Made by a program: the position numbers and the translations under genes. Below are positions 36,761 to 46,319 of a stretch of 64,000 nucleotides of DNA, one piece after another; the stretch's first letter is position 1, and every line of letters begins with the position of its first letter. The notes beneath the pieces were generated by a model. The model saw nothing but the letters and a program-made list of their open reading frames with translations. It was not told where the DNA came from and ran no database searches. This DNA is from Polyodon spathula (taxonomy: Eukaryota > Chordata > Actinopteri > Acipenseriformes > Polyodontidae): the NCBI RefSeq assembly GCF_017654505.1, contig NC_054536.1, positions 11,457,794-11,521,793 on the forward strand, given 5' to 3'.

Positions 36761-38396
36761 TCCTGCTCAAGCTCTGAACTTTAAACATGTCAGTTTGAAT
36801 GGTATGACTGTGCAGTGGTGTGTCTCAGAACTGGGAGAAGAGGTTTTGTGTCAATTGAAAAATGTGGCCAAAAACTGTGTGTACTTCTCCCTGGTAGTGG
36901 ACGAGACAACTGATCGTTCAGACAAAGCTCTATTTGTGCATGGTGTGATGAGTAACCACTGGTATTGATCCATTTAACAGTTTCCGTGATAAGGTTGAGA
37001 GTTTGAGTTTCGAATGGGCAAAACTGGCAAGCATTGCAACAGATGGTGCACCTTCGATGATCGACGAGAGAAATGGAACGATTGCACATCTCAAGCAATA
37101 TCTGGGTGATCGGGAGGAACAGATCGTCCTGTATCACTGTATTTATTGTTCACCAGCAAAATCTGTGTCGAAAAGATCTTGGCTTTGAGCACATGATGCG
37201 TTTTGTGGAACTTTATTAAATCTCACAGACTCGACCTCCGTCAATTTCAAGCTTTTTCAAAAGAAATTGATGCAGATTATGGCGATCAACTTTATCATAC
37301 CACAGCCCGGTGGCTCAGCAGAGGTAACATTTTGAAAAGGTTTGTGGCTCTGTTGGCAGAGATCAAAGCTTTTCTGACAGAGAAAGCAAGACCTGTAACC
37401 CCACTGGATGATGCGAAATGGCTCTGTGATCGCGCTTCCTTGCTGACCTTACTGCCCATCTGAACAATGTGAATGTCCGGCTTCAAGGAAAGGAACAACT
37501 TGTTTCTGACCTCGCCTAACAAATCACAACATTTGAAACTAAATTGAAGCTATTCCATATGCAAATGCAACAAGGTGACCTCTCTCACTTTCTTACCTGC
37601 CAGAAGATGTTTTCTTATCATGACTGTTACTTGGTGCCCTATTCTGAAGTCGTGGAGAAGCTTCAGCATTCATTCTCAGACTCAGACTTTTGGAGGGATA
37701 AAGACAAACTGAAGTTGTTTGCTGACCCACTTAAAGCTGATCCACAAGCTGTGGAATCAAGCATTCAACTTGATCTTATTAACCTACAATGCTGTGACTC
37801 ATTGTGCAGCAAGTTCCATGAAGGAAATCTTCTCAATTTCTACAATTGCCTGGATTCTGAGAAATTTCAAAAAATGTGACACAGGGCCATGCAGTTAGCT
37901 AATCTGTTTGGAAGCACTTTCCTTTGTGCGCGTGCTTTTTCAATACTCCATCTTAATACATCAAAACAGCGCAATCTGATTTCTAACGATAATCTTCAAG
38001 CTGTTATGTGGCTGGCAGCATCAAAAATAGAGCCTGGCATTCCTAAATTGGTATCCCAGAAGCCATGCAACATGTCCCATTATCAGAGCATCCAACTGGT
38101 AAATAACACCTTGTTTTGTTTAGTCAGCATATTTATATGTGCTGCTGTCAAACACCCACAGGAAAAATTAAACAATCATTCCATAATGATGTGTTACATA
38201 AAAATACCATGAATAATTGTATTTTGTTTTTGTAGTTAAAATAAATTAACCCGTTAACAGACATTTTTTTTTTGGTCTCATGTGTTATACAACAAAACTA
38301 TCTTTGACTGATTACGAAAACTTTTTTTGTATTAGTGGCCCTCAGAAGTGAGTTAAGTTTTCAGTCTGGCCCGGCCTGCAAAAAAGTAGTTTCTCT

Positions 38397-39130
38397 GGAA
38401 AACAATATACAATCTTCTTCCTATAAAGGGTTAAGAAGTCTGACACCTGGTGGATACAAGGTGCCATGACTCTCGCCCATGAAATGAATACAATTATGAT
38501 TCAAACGTAGTTTGACGAAGGGGTAACAATTGAACAAATTAAATTGGGTTTAGAATCATTTTAATAACTAATCTTGCGGACGCAAGTTTAAGAGTTGTTT
38601 AAGTATGTTGTCCCAATAAAACTGTTGTGTTTTAATGAAGTTTAAAGTAAAATCATTCTTACATTATTTTCCTTTAATTATTGTACAATGTGTTTAACAT
38701 GCTTGTAATGGTAATTTAATTAGGATAATGAAACTGACATTTGTATCCTTCTATTATTAATATAACTAAAGTTATATCAAAATTAAGTTTTGTTTTATAC
38801 ATTTAACTGTCATCTACCCATTGAGGAATGGCTGCGAAACTGACTTTATTTTTCATTTTAAATTTAAATAATGCCATCTGGTGGATAGGAAAGATGACAC
38901 TGTAGTATAGACGATAAATCAAAATGGTCTACAGGGATAGATGTTTTTTTTAAAGTCCATTAATCTGCTGTATCTGTGTTCCACTGACAACTGAGAACAC
39001 AAGCAAGTGCATTAGACAAAGGGTACCAGACGGTGCCCTTTGAATCCACTTGATCTTCAAACATCAGCAGCCAGTTTTGCTTTAAGAAAATACAATGTAG
39101 CACCAGCTACAACTAAAAAAAGTATGACTT
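38397..39130. other. Unassigned AT-rich DNA
   Basis: No recognised feature between the hAT element and the next LTR. Confidence 0.45.
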
Positions 39131-39132
39131 AT

Positions 39133-39420
39133 TGTGGCAGCTTGGCAGGGGAAAGCCCTGCCGGTACACATGTGCATGTGTGTGGGAGGGTGAGGGAGGA
39201 TATTGCATGGCAGGGAGGGGGTTAAATTCATCCCTGCAAAAACACGTGGAGATGTGGCTAGAGGCATGAATTGATTATGTTATTAAATGATTAATTAAGG
39301 CTCTAGCCACAGGTGTATAAATGGGGTGATCATGGCTGTTAGTGTAGAGTTAGAGAGTGTGTGTGTGTGTGTGTGTGTGTGCGCGTGTGTGGAGAGTTTC
39401 TGGTCTAAGTCTCTTTGCTG
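39133..39420 (+). mobile_element. Truncated LTR
   Basis: Begins TGTGGCAGCTTGGCAGGGGA, carries 'gagggggttaaattcatccc' and a TATA-like 'gtataaatggggtg' near 39314, then a (GT)n run. The layout resembles the 5' part of the family C LTR read from 18892 backwards ('tgtggcagag...gttaaattcccc'). No 3' end or target duplication is seen. Confidence 0.45.
39357..39388. repeat. (GT)n microsatellite
   Basis: Short GT run ending in 'gcgcgtgtgtg', inside the truncated LTR. Confidence 0.9.
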
Positions 39421-39458
39421 TCTATTAAACATCTATTATGAAATAGATGTTTAATAGA
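39421..39458. repeat. Perfect 17-bp palindrome
   Basis: TCTATTAAACATCTATT (39421-39437) and its exact reverse complement (39442-39458) are separated by the 4-bp loop ATGA. It lies at the point where the LTR-like sequence ends. Confidence 0.9.
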
Positions 39459-39947
39459 TTTATAAATAACACAACATGTAAGTGCTACACATTCATTAAC
39501 AGGGTGAATGAGGTAAAAAGTATTCACAAAGGAACACTGTGATACAAAATATGATAGATTGTAGGCACTTGAAGATTAAATATGGATCGGATACACATAC
39601 ATTCCTCTAAAGATTTTTTTAAATTTAATTCTTACTCTAATGCTATTGCCCGGATTGAGAAATTTGATTTCTATTTCCCAAGACTGTGCCATCAGTGTCT
39701 GGTAGATAAAATAAAATTTAATCTGGTGATTTTTTTGTCAAATTGACATTATTGTATTATGCTGCAATCTATTACTTTCACTTCTTATCTTTAAAGCTGT
39801 GGACAGGGGGTGAAAATGCGTGGAATGTAATTCTCTGACATAACGTTTCTTTATAAACACTGTAAAAATGAATGTGTACTACCTTACCAACTTTTTAAAA
39901 TGTATTATTACTATTTTTGTTTTTTTATGTCTTCTTTTTTGGAACAG

Positions 39948-40090
39948 ACATGCCGATTGCTTGGTATTTCTCCTTTGTGCACATCTGTATGCCATCTGTA
40001 CTCAAAGAGATGAAAGTGCAGGGATTCCTCAAGGACAAGTTGCAAAAACTGTTGTCATTAGAAGAAACAGAGGAGTCTAAAAGTGATTAA
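39948..40090 (+). CDS. Candidate terminal coding exon, unknown gene
   Basis: A strong splice-acceptor context, a long pyrimidine run from about 39914 ending 'tttttggaacag' (AG at 39946-39947), is followed by an open frame to TAA at 40088-40090. Read from the ATG at 39950 it gives 46 codons, containing 'MPIAWYFSFVHICMPSVLKE', 'MKVQGFLKDKLQKLL' and an acidic end 'EETEESKSD'. Codon choice is mixed and non-repetitive, unlike the AT-driven frames nearby. The exon would begin two bases before this ATG, so the ATG need not be the start. The sequence suggests an amphipathic or membrane-adjacent helix followed by a charged C-terminal tail. I do not recognise the family. No transposon motif is present. 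The other exons, on the plus strand to the left, were not found, so this may be the last exon of a gene with long introns, or a chance frame. Confidence 0.4.
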
Positions 40091-40455
40091 TGAAATGTGA
40101 TTGTTTTAGGTCTTTGCGTCATTTTTTTTTTTTTAGGAAAGTGAGTGCTATACCTAAATTGAATGCATATCCTGTGGCATGGATAGATGGGATCAATTGG
40201 GTCAGGTTGTGTATATCATTACTATACCAGTTGTATGTCGTGCTGTTTGTCTTACATGGAACCCTGTTTCACATTTCATAGTCTGGTATTTTAATTATTA
40301 TAGAGACATGTTGGATATGCAGGGGGCTACTTGAATGACTTGTTGTTTTCTAGGTTTTTAACTTGGGAGAGCCACTCAGTTCATCTTGATCCTATTCTGA
40401 GGAGCTGGAATTAATTGCTACTGTTTAGATTTTCATAAAAAGGCAAATCTTAACA

Positions 40456-40458
<3 letters not shown>

Positions 40459-40496
<38 letters not shown>

Positions 40497-40500
40497 ACAC
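40459..40500. repeat. (AC)n microsatellite
   Basis: About 40 bp of AC, directly left of a Tc1-like element. Confidence 0.95.
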
Positions 40501-40510
40501 TCACACCTTT

Positions 40511-41900
40511 ATATATAAAGTAGTCAAAGTTTATATACCCCAATGGAAATTTATAATTTCTCGAAAACAAAGAATTTTAGGGAAAATCTTTTTTAGCAAA
40601 AGTTTTGCTTTTGTGGATGAGGAAAAAAGTTATAAGAAATAGATGCCAATTCAAAAGTATTCATACCCTTTGATGCTATGATTTTACTGTCTACAAGGTT
40701 CTCAAACCATGTCAATATGATAATGCTGAACTTAATTCTAGAAAAGTCTAGAAAATGTTGGATTGTAGGTGAACATTCTTAGAGAGTTTACAAAGGTTAG
40801 GCATAGGATGATTGCTGTCATTAACAGGGAAAAAGTAAAGAGTTATCTGAAGACCTTAGGCAGAAAATGATGTATTGTAATAAAGCTGGAAAAGAATACA
40901 TGACGATTCCCAATTTCAACTGCTGTTTCTATTGTCAAGAAATACAAGACTCATGTTACTGTCAGAAAGCTCCCTTGGTCTGGAATAAAGAAGGTTCTTT
41001 CACCAAGAACAAGTAGAAGAATTGTGGGGAAGGTTAATGACAATCCAAGACTGACTGCCAAAGATATTCAAAGTGAACTGGCTGCAAGTGAGACTGGGGT
41101 TTCCATTTCAACTATAGGTTGAGTTTTGCATGGTGAAGGTCTCAATGTTTGCAGGCCAAGGAAAAAGCCACTCTTAGGAAAACGTCGCTTAAAATTTGCA
41201 AAATGGTATTTGAATGATGGTTATGAGTTCTGGTCAAAGTTTTTCTGGAGTGATGAAACAAATATCGAGCTATTTGGTTATGTTGATAGCCACTATGTTT
41301 GGAGAAGTCTGGTGAGGCATAGAAAGAAAAGAACACCATACTTACTGACAAGCATGGAGGTGGTAATGTCCTTCTATGGGGCTGTTTTTCCTCTAATGGC
41401 ACAGGAAATTTAGTTCCAATACATGGTAAAATGGATTCCATAGCATACCAAAAGATATTTGCCAATCATCTGAAATCCTCCACTACAAAACGTGGTTTAA
41501 AGCGAAACTGGACGTTCCAACACAACAACGACCCAAAGCACAAATCAGCTAGTTCAGAATGGTTAAAGAAGAATAAAATCATGGTTCTAAAATTGCCTAG
41601 TCAAAGTCCAGAACTAAATCCAATTGAGAAATTTGATATGAGTTGAAGAAAGCTGCACACAAAAGAATTCTGAATTTGAATGAACCGGAACAAATCACTA
41701 AAGAAAAGAAAAAAATTCCAAAAGCTCATCGACAGATATCCAGATCATTTAAAAGAGGTTATTATTGCTAAAGGTGCCTCAACCAGCTTTAATTTTATTT
41801 TCCTTATCAGGGTATGAATACTTTTGACTTGGCATTTTTGGAGTTTTGCAAAAAAAAAAAAAAAAAAAATGCTGAAATAAATATTTGTAGACATCTATTT
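40511..41900 (+). mobile_element. Tc1/mariner element, decayed
   Basis: About 1.4 kb. Inner inverted motifs are recognisable: 'gccaattcaaaagtattcat' (40647-40666) and, at the other end, 'ggtatgaatacttttgactt' (41811-41830). The outer parts of both TIRs are diverged, so the ends are approximate. It encodes on the plus strand a nearly full-length but broken DD34E transposase. The two other Tc1-like elements here (12073 and 13594) are from different families and the opposite strand. Confidence 0.8.
40790..41760 (+). pseudogene. Tc1-type transposase, broken
   Basis: N-terminal helix-turn-helix text is followed by 'LPWSGIKKVLSPRTSRRIV' (about 40970-41030), the linker between the two HTH domains. 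Next come 'ASETGVSISTIG' then a stop, 'KFFWSDETNIELFG' (41240-41280; first catalytic Asp), 'WTFQHNNDPKHKSASSEWL' (41510-41566; second Asp), and 'SQSPELNPIEKFDM' (41602-41643; catalytic Glu). Stops or shifts occur near 41117, 41411 and 41643. The full DDE set is still visible, making this the least decayed transposase in the window, but it is not functional. Confidence 0.85.
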
Positions 41901-42228
41901 TATGAAAAACTAAAATCGGTTTATTAAAATACAGTATTAAAAGCCTGATCAACAAATTATGAAGACAGATTAAATAGTCACCCAGACAGTATTTCAAAAC
42001 ATGTATTTATTTTAAATGGTATATGTGTTCTGAAAAACCCTCTAAATTTATCAAACAATACTTTTGAAAAAGAGTAGAAAGAGCAATTCCATAGAAGCTA
42101 CACTTGTAATTTTAAACTTTTTATTCTGGCCTAGAGCTAGCCCTCACCACAACTGTTTAAGGAGAGTTCACATTCTTATAACTACAAATCAAAGTGGACT
42201 TATAGTGGAACATTTTTCTGTTTAGTTT
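41901..42228. other. Unassigned DNA
   Basis: AT-rich spacer between the Tc1-like element and the SINE. Confidence 0.5.
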
Positions 42229-42236
42229 AGTGATTG

Positions 42237-42638
42237 CCAATTATTTTATTATTTTCTCCCAATTTAGAATGTCCAATTATTTTTAGGCTTAGCTCACCCT
42301 ACCACCCCTGCGCTAACTCGGGAGGGGCGAAGATGAACACACGTTGACCTCCGGAACGTGTGCCATCAGACAATCAGCTTCTTTGCACACCGAAGATTAA
42401 CCATGCAGCCACCTCAGAGCTACAATGTTGGAGGACAACTCAGCCAGAAACAGGAGTGGCTGGTGCGCAGTGAGCTGACTTGGGCGACTTAAGCCCCCCC
42501 CCGGGCAGCACTTGGCCAATTGCTTGGCCCCTGGAAGCTCCCGTCCACAGTCAGCAATGGAATAGCCTGTGCTCGATCAGGGTGCATCTTGCACTCTGCG
42601 TGGAGCGTCTGTACTCGATGAACCATTCGGGAGACCCC
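42237..42638 (-). mobile_element. tRNA-derived SINE, minus strand
   Basis: The reverse complement starts 'ggggtctcccgaatggttca', resembling a tRNA 5' half with an A-box-like segment. A degenerate B box 'gatcgagcac' follows about 50 bp later, then a GC-rich body, ending at the left in a T-rich stretch on the plus strand (A-rich tail). Imperfect flanking repeats (AGTGATTG at 42229-42236, AGTCATTG at 42639-42646) match at seven of eight positions and fit a target duplication. I associate this SINE with sturgeon-type genomes from memory. A G/C island of this kind is unlike the surrounding DNA. Confidence 0.65.
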
Positions 42639-42658
42639 AGTCATTGAATGCTTTAGTT

Positions 42659-42978
42659 CAGTGGTTCTCAATCCTGGTCCTGGGGGAACACTGCCCTGCT
42701 GGTTTTTGTTCCAACCAAGCTCTCAATTACTTACTTGAACCCTTAATTGAGCTAATAATTTGCTTCATTTGACCTTTTAAATAGTGTAGCTTATAAAAAG
42801 TTGGAGAATTTAAGTTCCTGATACCTAAGTTGAAATCTCCAACTGTTTAGAATAATTAAAAAGCTCAGATTAGGCAAATTATTAGTTCAATTAAGAGTTC
42901 AATTATTTAATTGACAGCTTGATTGGAACAAAAACCAGCAGGGCAGTGGTCCCCCAGGACCAGGATTGAGAACCACCA
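42659..42978. mobile_element. hAT-type MITE with 8-bp target duplication
   Basis: A 320-bp palindrome-like element. Left end CAGTGGTTCTCAATCCTGGT mirrors the right end CCAGGATTGAGAACCACCA, and the inverted match extends well inside ('gccctgctggtttttgttcc' against 'aacaaaaaccagcagggc'). It is flanked by the exact 8-bp duplication CTTTAGTT (42651-42658 and 42979-42986), the length hAT transposases make. It has no coding capacity, so it moved by a hAT enzyme in trans. Confidence 0.92.
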
Positions 42979-42986
42979 CTTTAGTT

Positions 42987-44380
42987 TATTTCAGAAATAC
43001 AGTATAGTATACCAATAGCACTCAATGTGTAAGGCACTGGCATTTCCATATTACAGTGCCTGCAAGCAGGACAGTGTATTTTTATATAAAAAAATGTCAG
43101 CAGGAACAAATCTTAATCATGTATTTCTCTATGTTTACTCGTTAATTTCCTGAAGAAAAACATAAAGACAGCTGAGACATCTGGCATGCAGGCTACAGAA
43201 CACCAACATTATATAAAATGGCACCAGTTAATCAAAATGTTAATGAATAATGATCTAAAATAGCATGCAACTATATGAGACAGGATTCATGTTAACTGGA
43301 CTAGTGCTTGCCTAAAATATGCTGGCACACAAAAGTAGCTTTGAGATGAAAGTGACATTATCAAGTGATTAAGTAAATCAGCCTTGCTGTTTCTTTCCCC
43401 CAGTCGACAAGCCTCAAGTTGATTTATATGCACATATATGTCATGCACTAGATAGGCTTTGCCAGTGTATATTAATGGTGCATAGTGCACTTATTGGCAT
43501 TACCAAAAATAAGATAATAGGCTGGTTTTACAGAGCCTGATTAGCACTAATCATAATAATAGTTGGTGACATCAAGGTAATAGAATCATATCACATAGTA
43601 AGTGATTTTTCATTTCACATGACCAGTTTTCATATTTCATAAGGTGATACAATGTTAGTATAAGTATCTTTTATTTGCAAACTTTTTGAATGATTGAGTC
43701 CTTTAAGACGTCTGTAAACAACATGCTACAGTAAATCCACACTATGCACAGTTCTCTGGAAATTATCTTCTACCTGAAAATACATGGCAGGAGTGTATAC
43801 AATAGATAGAGCTAATGAATAATTCCTTTGATGCATATGGCAGCATGAATGTTATGCAAATCACCTTCTCTGTTGTTCTCTGTCACGGCGATAAGAAATA
43901 CAGATTCATTTTGTTTCAAAACACTTTTTTATTCATACTGTATACATTTATTATACATTATACATTATCCAGTGTTATCTTCAAAATCAAAGCTACAAAC
44001 AAAAGTACAGCATTTCATACAAAATCATGTGAATAAAATTACAGTATTGATATATTTAATTACCAATTTTGGGGAGTGATCAGATTTCAATACAGGCCAC
44101 ATGATTATCTAATTGGCCAATTGTTTTACCTGTATAAATGATCACAAGTTAATCATGCGAACCTGACAAAGACATGCAGTCGAAACATGTTGTTTGCAGC
44201 TTTTTTTCTTTTTTTTCTTTTGTTTGTTTTTAATGGAATGAACTTATAAGAACTTTTTAAAATATAAAATCACAGTGGTCCTGCCTTGTTTTTTTGAGAG
44301 TGCGACCTATTTTGGTGGACTTCACTTGAAAAGCAGAAGAAGCAATCGTGAGTCCACATAGACTTCTTTCTTTTATATAT
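42987..44380. other. Unassigned DNA
   Basis: No coding signal. 'cctgacaaagacatgcagtc' followed by 'gaaacatg' near 44163 resembles the CTGACGAAG...CGAAACG motif found repeatedly in fish retroelement tails. Confidence 0.4.
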
Positions 44381-44382
44381 AC

Positions 44383-44474
44383 CAGCAGAGGCTAAACACT
44401 GGAGCTCACAGATTTCTTTCTTTGGACCCAGCAGAGGCTAAACACTGGAGCTCACAGATTTATTTCTTTGGAAT
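44383..44474. repeat. 46-bp unit tandem duplication
   Basis: 'cagcagaggctaaacactgg' starts at 44383 and again at 44429, and the following 'agctcacagattt[c/a]tttctttgg' repeats too. Two units, nearly identical. Confidence 0.92.
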
Positions 44475-44481
44475 TTCTTGG

Positions 44482-44565
44482 CATATATATATATAGTATG
44501 ATATATATATATCTATATGATATCGAGTATATAAATTGCACTATATATATATATATATTAATGTT
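44482..44565. repeat. TA-rich imperfect microsatellite
   Basis: Broken TA arrays with 'gatatcgag' and 'tgcac' interruptions. Confidence 0.8.
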
Positions 44566-44799
44566 TCAAAAGGCATGTATTAATTATTAATATAAGTAAT
44601 ACAGTAATATAGTATAGCACATATGTCAAGCAACTGAATATAACATAACATTATTTGGAAGATGAATTTAGGCTTTGCACAACCTTTATTGTTGTTTTTT
44701 ATTATTCTTATTTTTTCCTTAATTGAAAGTGATGAAAATGGTGCATGAATTTAAAGAAAAATCTACCACATGATGTATGGAAATTGAAACTTAAGGGAG

Positions 44800-46310
44800 T
44801 AGCCACACTTGACCCAAAACCTGCCTGTCAACGGACACGTCAACATTAAGACTAACTATGAGTGGCAGAGGTTAGCCGTAAGCTTGTAATGGAACCATAG
44901 CACTAATAAAATGAATTCGAGGCAGGACATTCATTTCAACCATAGTGATTTGGGTTTGTAGAAAGGCGGGCATCACTGTCCACCTCTCCATGTCTCCCTC
45001 CTCATCCTATTAGTATTTTAAGATTTTTATTTTTATTTTTAACAATGGATTGGAGGGAGGGTTGTATATCAATGCCCAGATAGGTCAATTGTTTTCTGAC
45101 TGGAATGATGGGAGGCAGGATGACTGTACCCACAGCTGCATTGAGAGGCATCAGTGCAGATTGTGTCAGTTAGTTTTATAGCCTGATAAGTCACCAAATT
45201 CATTGAAAGCTGCCAACATTTTAGGGATAGAATTTTGAATATCTGCATTATACAGCAAAATATCATCTGCATACAAAGATATAGCATGGTTTGATGGTTT
45301 AAATTTAATGGGAGGCACTATTGCATTTTGACAAATGTTCTGCGCTAGAAGTTCAAGATAGAGAGAACATAATATGGGCGATAAAGGGCAGCCTTGTCAG
45401 CTTGCCCTGAGAATATTAAAGGATTCAGAGTGTAAACCACTAATCGAGACCATAGCAGATGGATTGGCATACATCATGTGCACCAAATTAATAAAATTGT
45501 CCCTTAAACAGAATCTCTCTAATGCCAGCCATAGAACAGTCTGTCGAACGCCTTCTCTGCATCTAATGATAGGACCGCACAGGAAGTGTTCAACTCTTTG
45601 GCTTCATATAGTAGTATACAGTAGGCGCCCCTTCATAAAGCCAGACTGATCAGGGTGAATAACTTAATTTTTCTAGATGTAAAGATACAATTCCAGAAGC
45701 TTTATGTGTGAGTTAAGAGATTGGACGATGATCTGCACACAGTGGATCCTTGACAGATTAGAGCATAATTAAGATCACGATTAAATCTCACAAATGTTTT
45801 TTGTCAAGCCAGACTGAGCCGAGTGTTTCCCAAAACAACAACCACAGTTCTCGGGGAAGGCTAATCCTGCTGACTCTACCTCAGATAGTTTTGGAAAGGC
45901 CAGGTTTTGCAAGAACTTAGCACATGCCACCTCACCTGAGTTAGAGTTAGAGTTATACAAATCAGAAAGAAAGAGCAGAAAGTTGCACTAATCTCTTTCA
46001 GGTCACAAATTAGTCCCTTTGAGGATGAACAAATAGTTTCAGTGGATGCTCGTGATTAACTTTGCTTCATTTTCAATACAAGTAGTCGGCTGGGTTTACT
46101 GCTGTGTAAGTAATATTTTTGTGTAAATCTCTTCATAATAAATACTGCCCGTTGTCGCAATAGATCATTAAGTCCTGCCCTGGCACCTCGCAGTTTTTTT
46201 TTCATTAACTCGGGTATAGTTCTTTTTCTGTGCATGCTCCAGTAATTGACTGCATTTTTCCAGATCATTAATTTGTTTAAGTCTTGTTTTTTTAACATGC
46301 ATTTATAGAC
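44800..46310 (-). mobile_element. L1-like LINE ORF2 fragment
   Basis: The minus strand from right to left reads in L1 order. 'GLNDLLRQRAVFIMKRFTQKYY' lies near 46190-46110, the linker between endonuclease and RT. Then 'SLDAEKAFDRL' (about 45567-45541; L1 palm motif with the first catalytic Asp), 'GCPLSPILCSLYLELLAQNI' (about 45396-45330), 'ISLYADDILLYNADI' with the YADD active site at 45262-45273, and finally 'MERWTVMPAFLQTQITMVEM' with 'NVLPRIHF' (about 44990-44910). Frameshifts and stops break it between blocks. Both ends are missing. Confidence 0.88.
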
Positions 46311-46319
46311 TTGTCCATG

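Larger units (their letters stand above)
35799..38070 (+). pseudogene. hAT transposase pseudogene (GTF2IRD2/ZBED-like group)
   Basis: Plus-strand fragments follow the order of a hAT transposase. 'FNETWTKKYCFVED' (35799-35835) precedes the BED finger, cut here by the LTR. The finger resumes with 'CLICKETVAVPNEFNL' and, one frame over, 'RHYDTKH' (36430-36520), giving C-x2-C and H-x4-H. Then come 'FSLVVDETTDRSD' (about 36883-36920), 'LASIATDGAPSM' (37003-37060), 'HTTARWLSRGNILKRF' (37290-37340, the WLSRG block), a helical insertion region (37544-37879), and the C-terminal 'LFGSTFLCARAFSIL' and 'NLQAVMWLAAS' (37889-38020), the hAT dimerisation region. Stops and frameshifts break it at least six times. 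It resembles the transposases from which GTF2IRD2 and SCAND3-type genes derive, but it is dead. Confidence 0.85.
35378..38396 (+). mobile_element. hAT transposon, decayed, with nested solo LTR
   Basis: The left end CAGTGGTGCACAAC followed by 'atccggcccacagag' matches the CAGTGGT...GGCCC ends of vertebrate hAT elements. The right end near 38333-38396 keeps 'agtggccctcag' and 'cagtctggcccggcctgc' but its terminal bases are decayed, so no 8-bp duplication could be confirmed. Inside, the plus strand carries a broken BED-finger transposase from about 35799 to 38070. A 502-bp solo LTR (35836-36337) interrupts the N-terminal part. Age is indicated by numerous stops and frameshifts. Confidence 0.85.
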
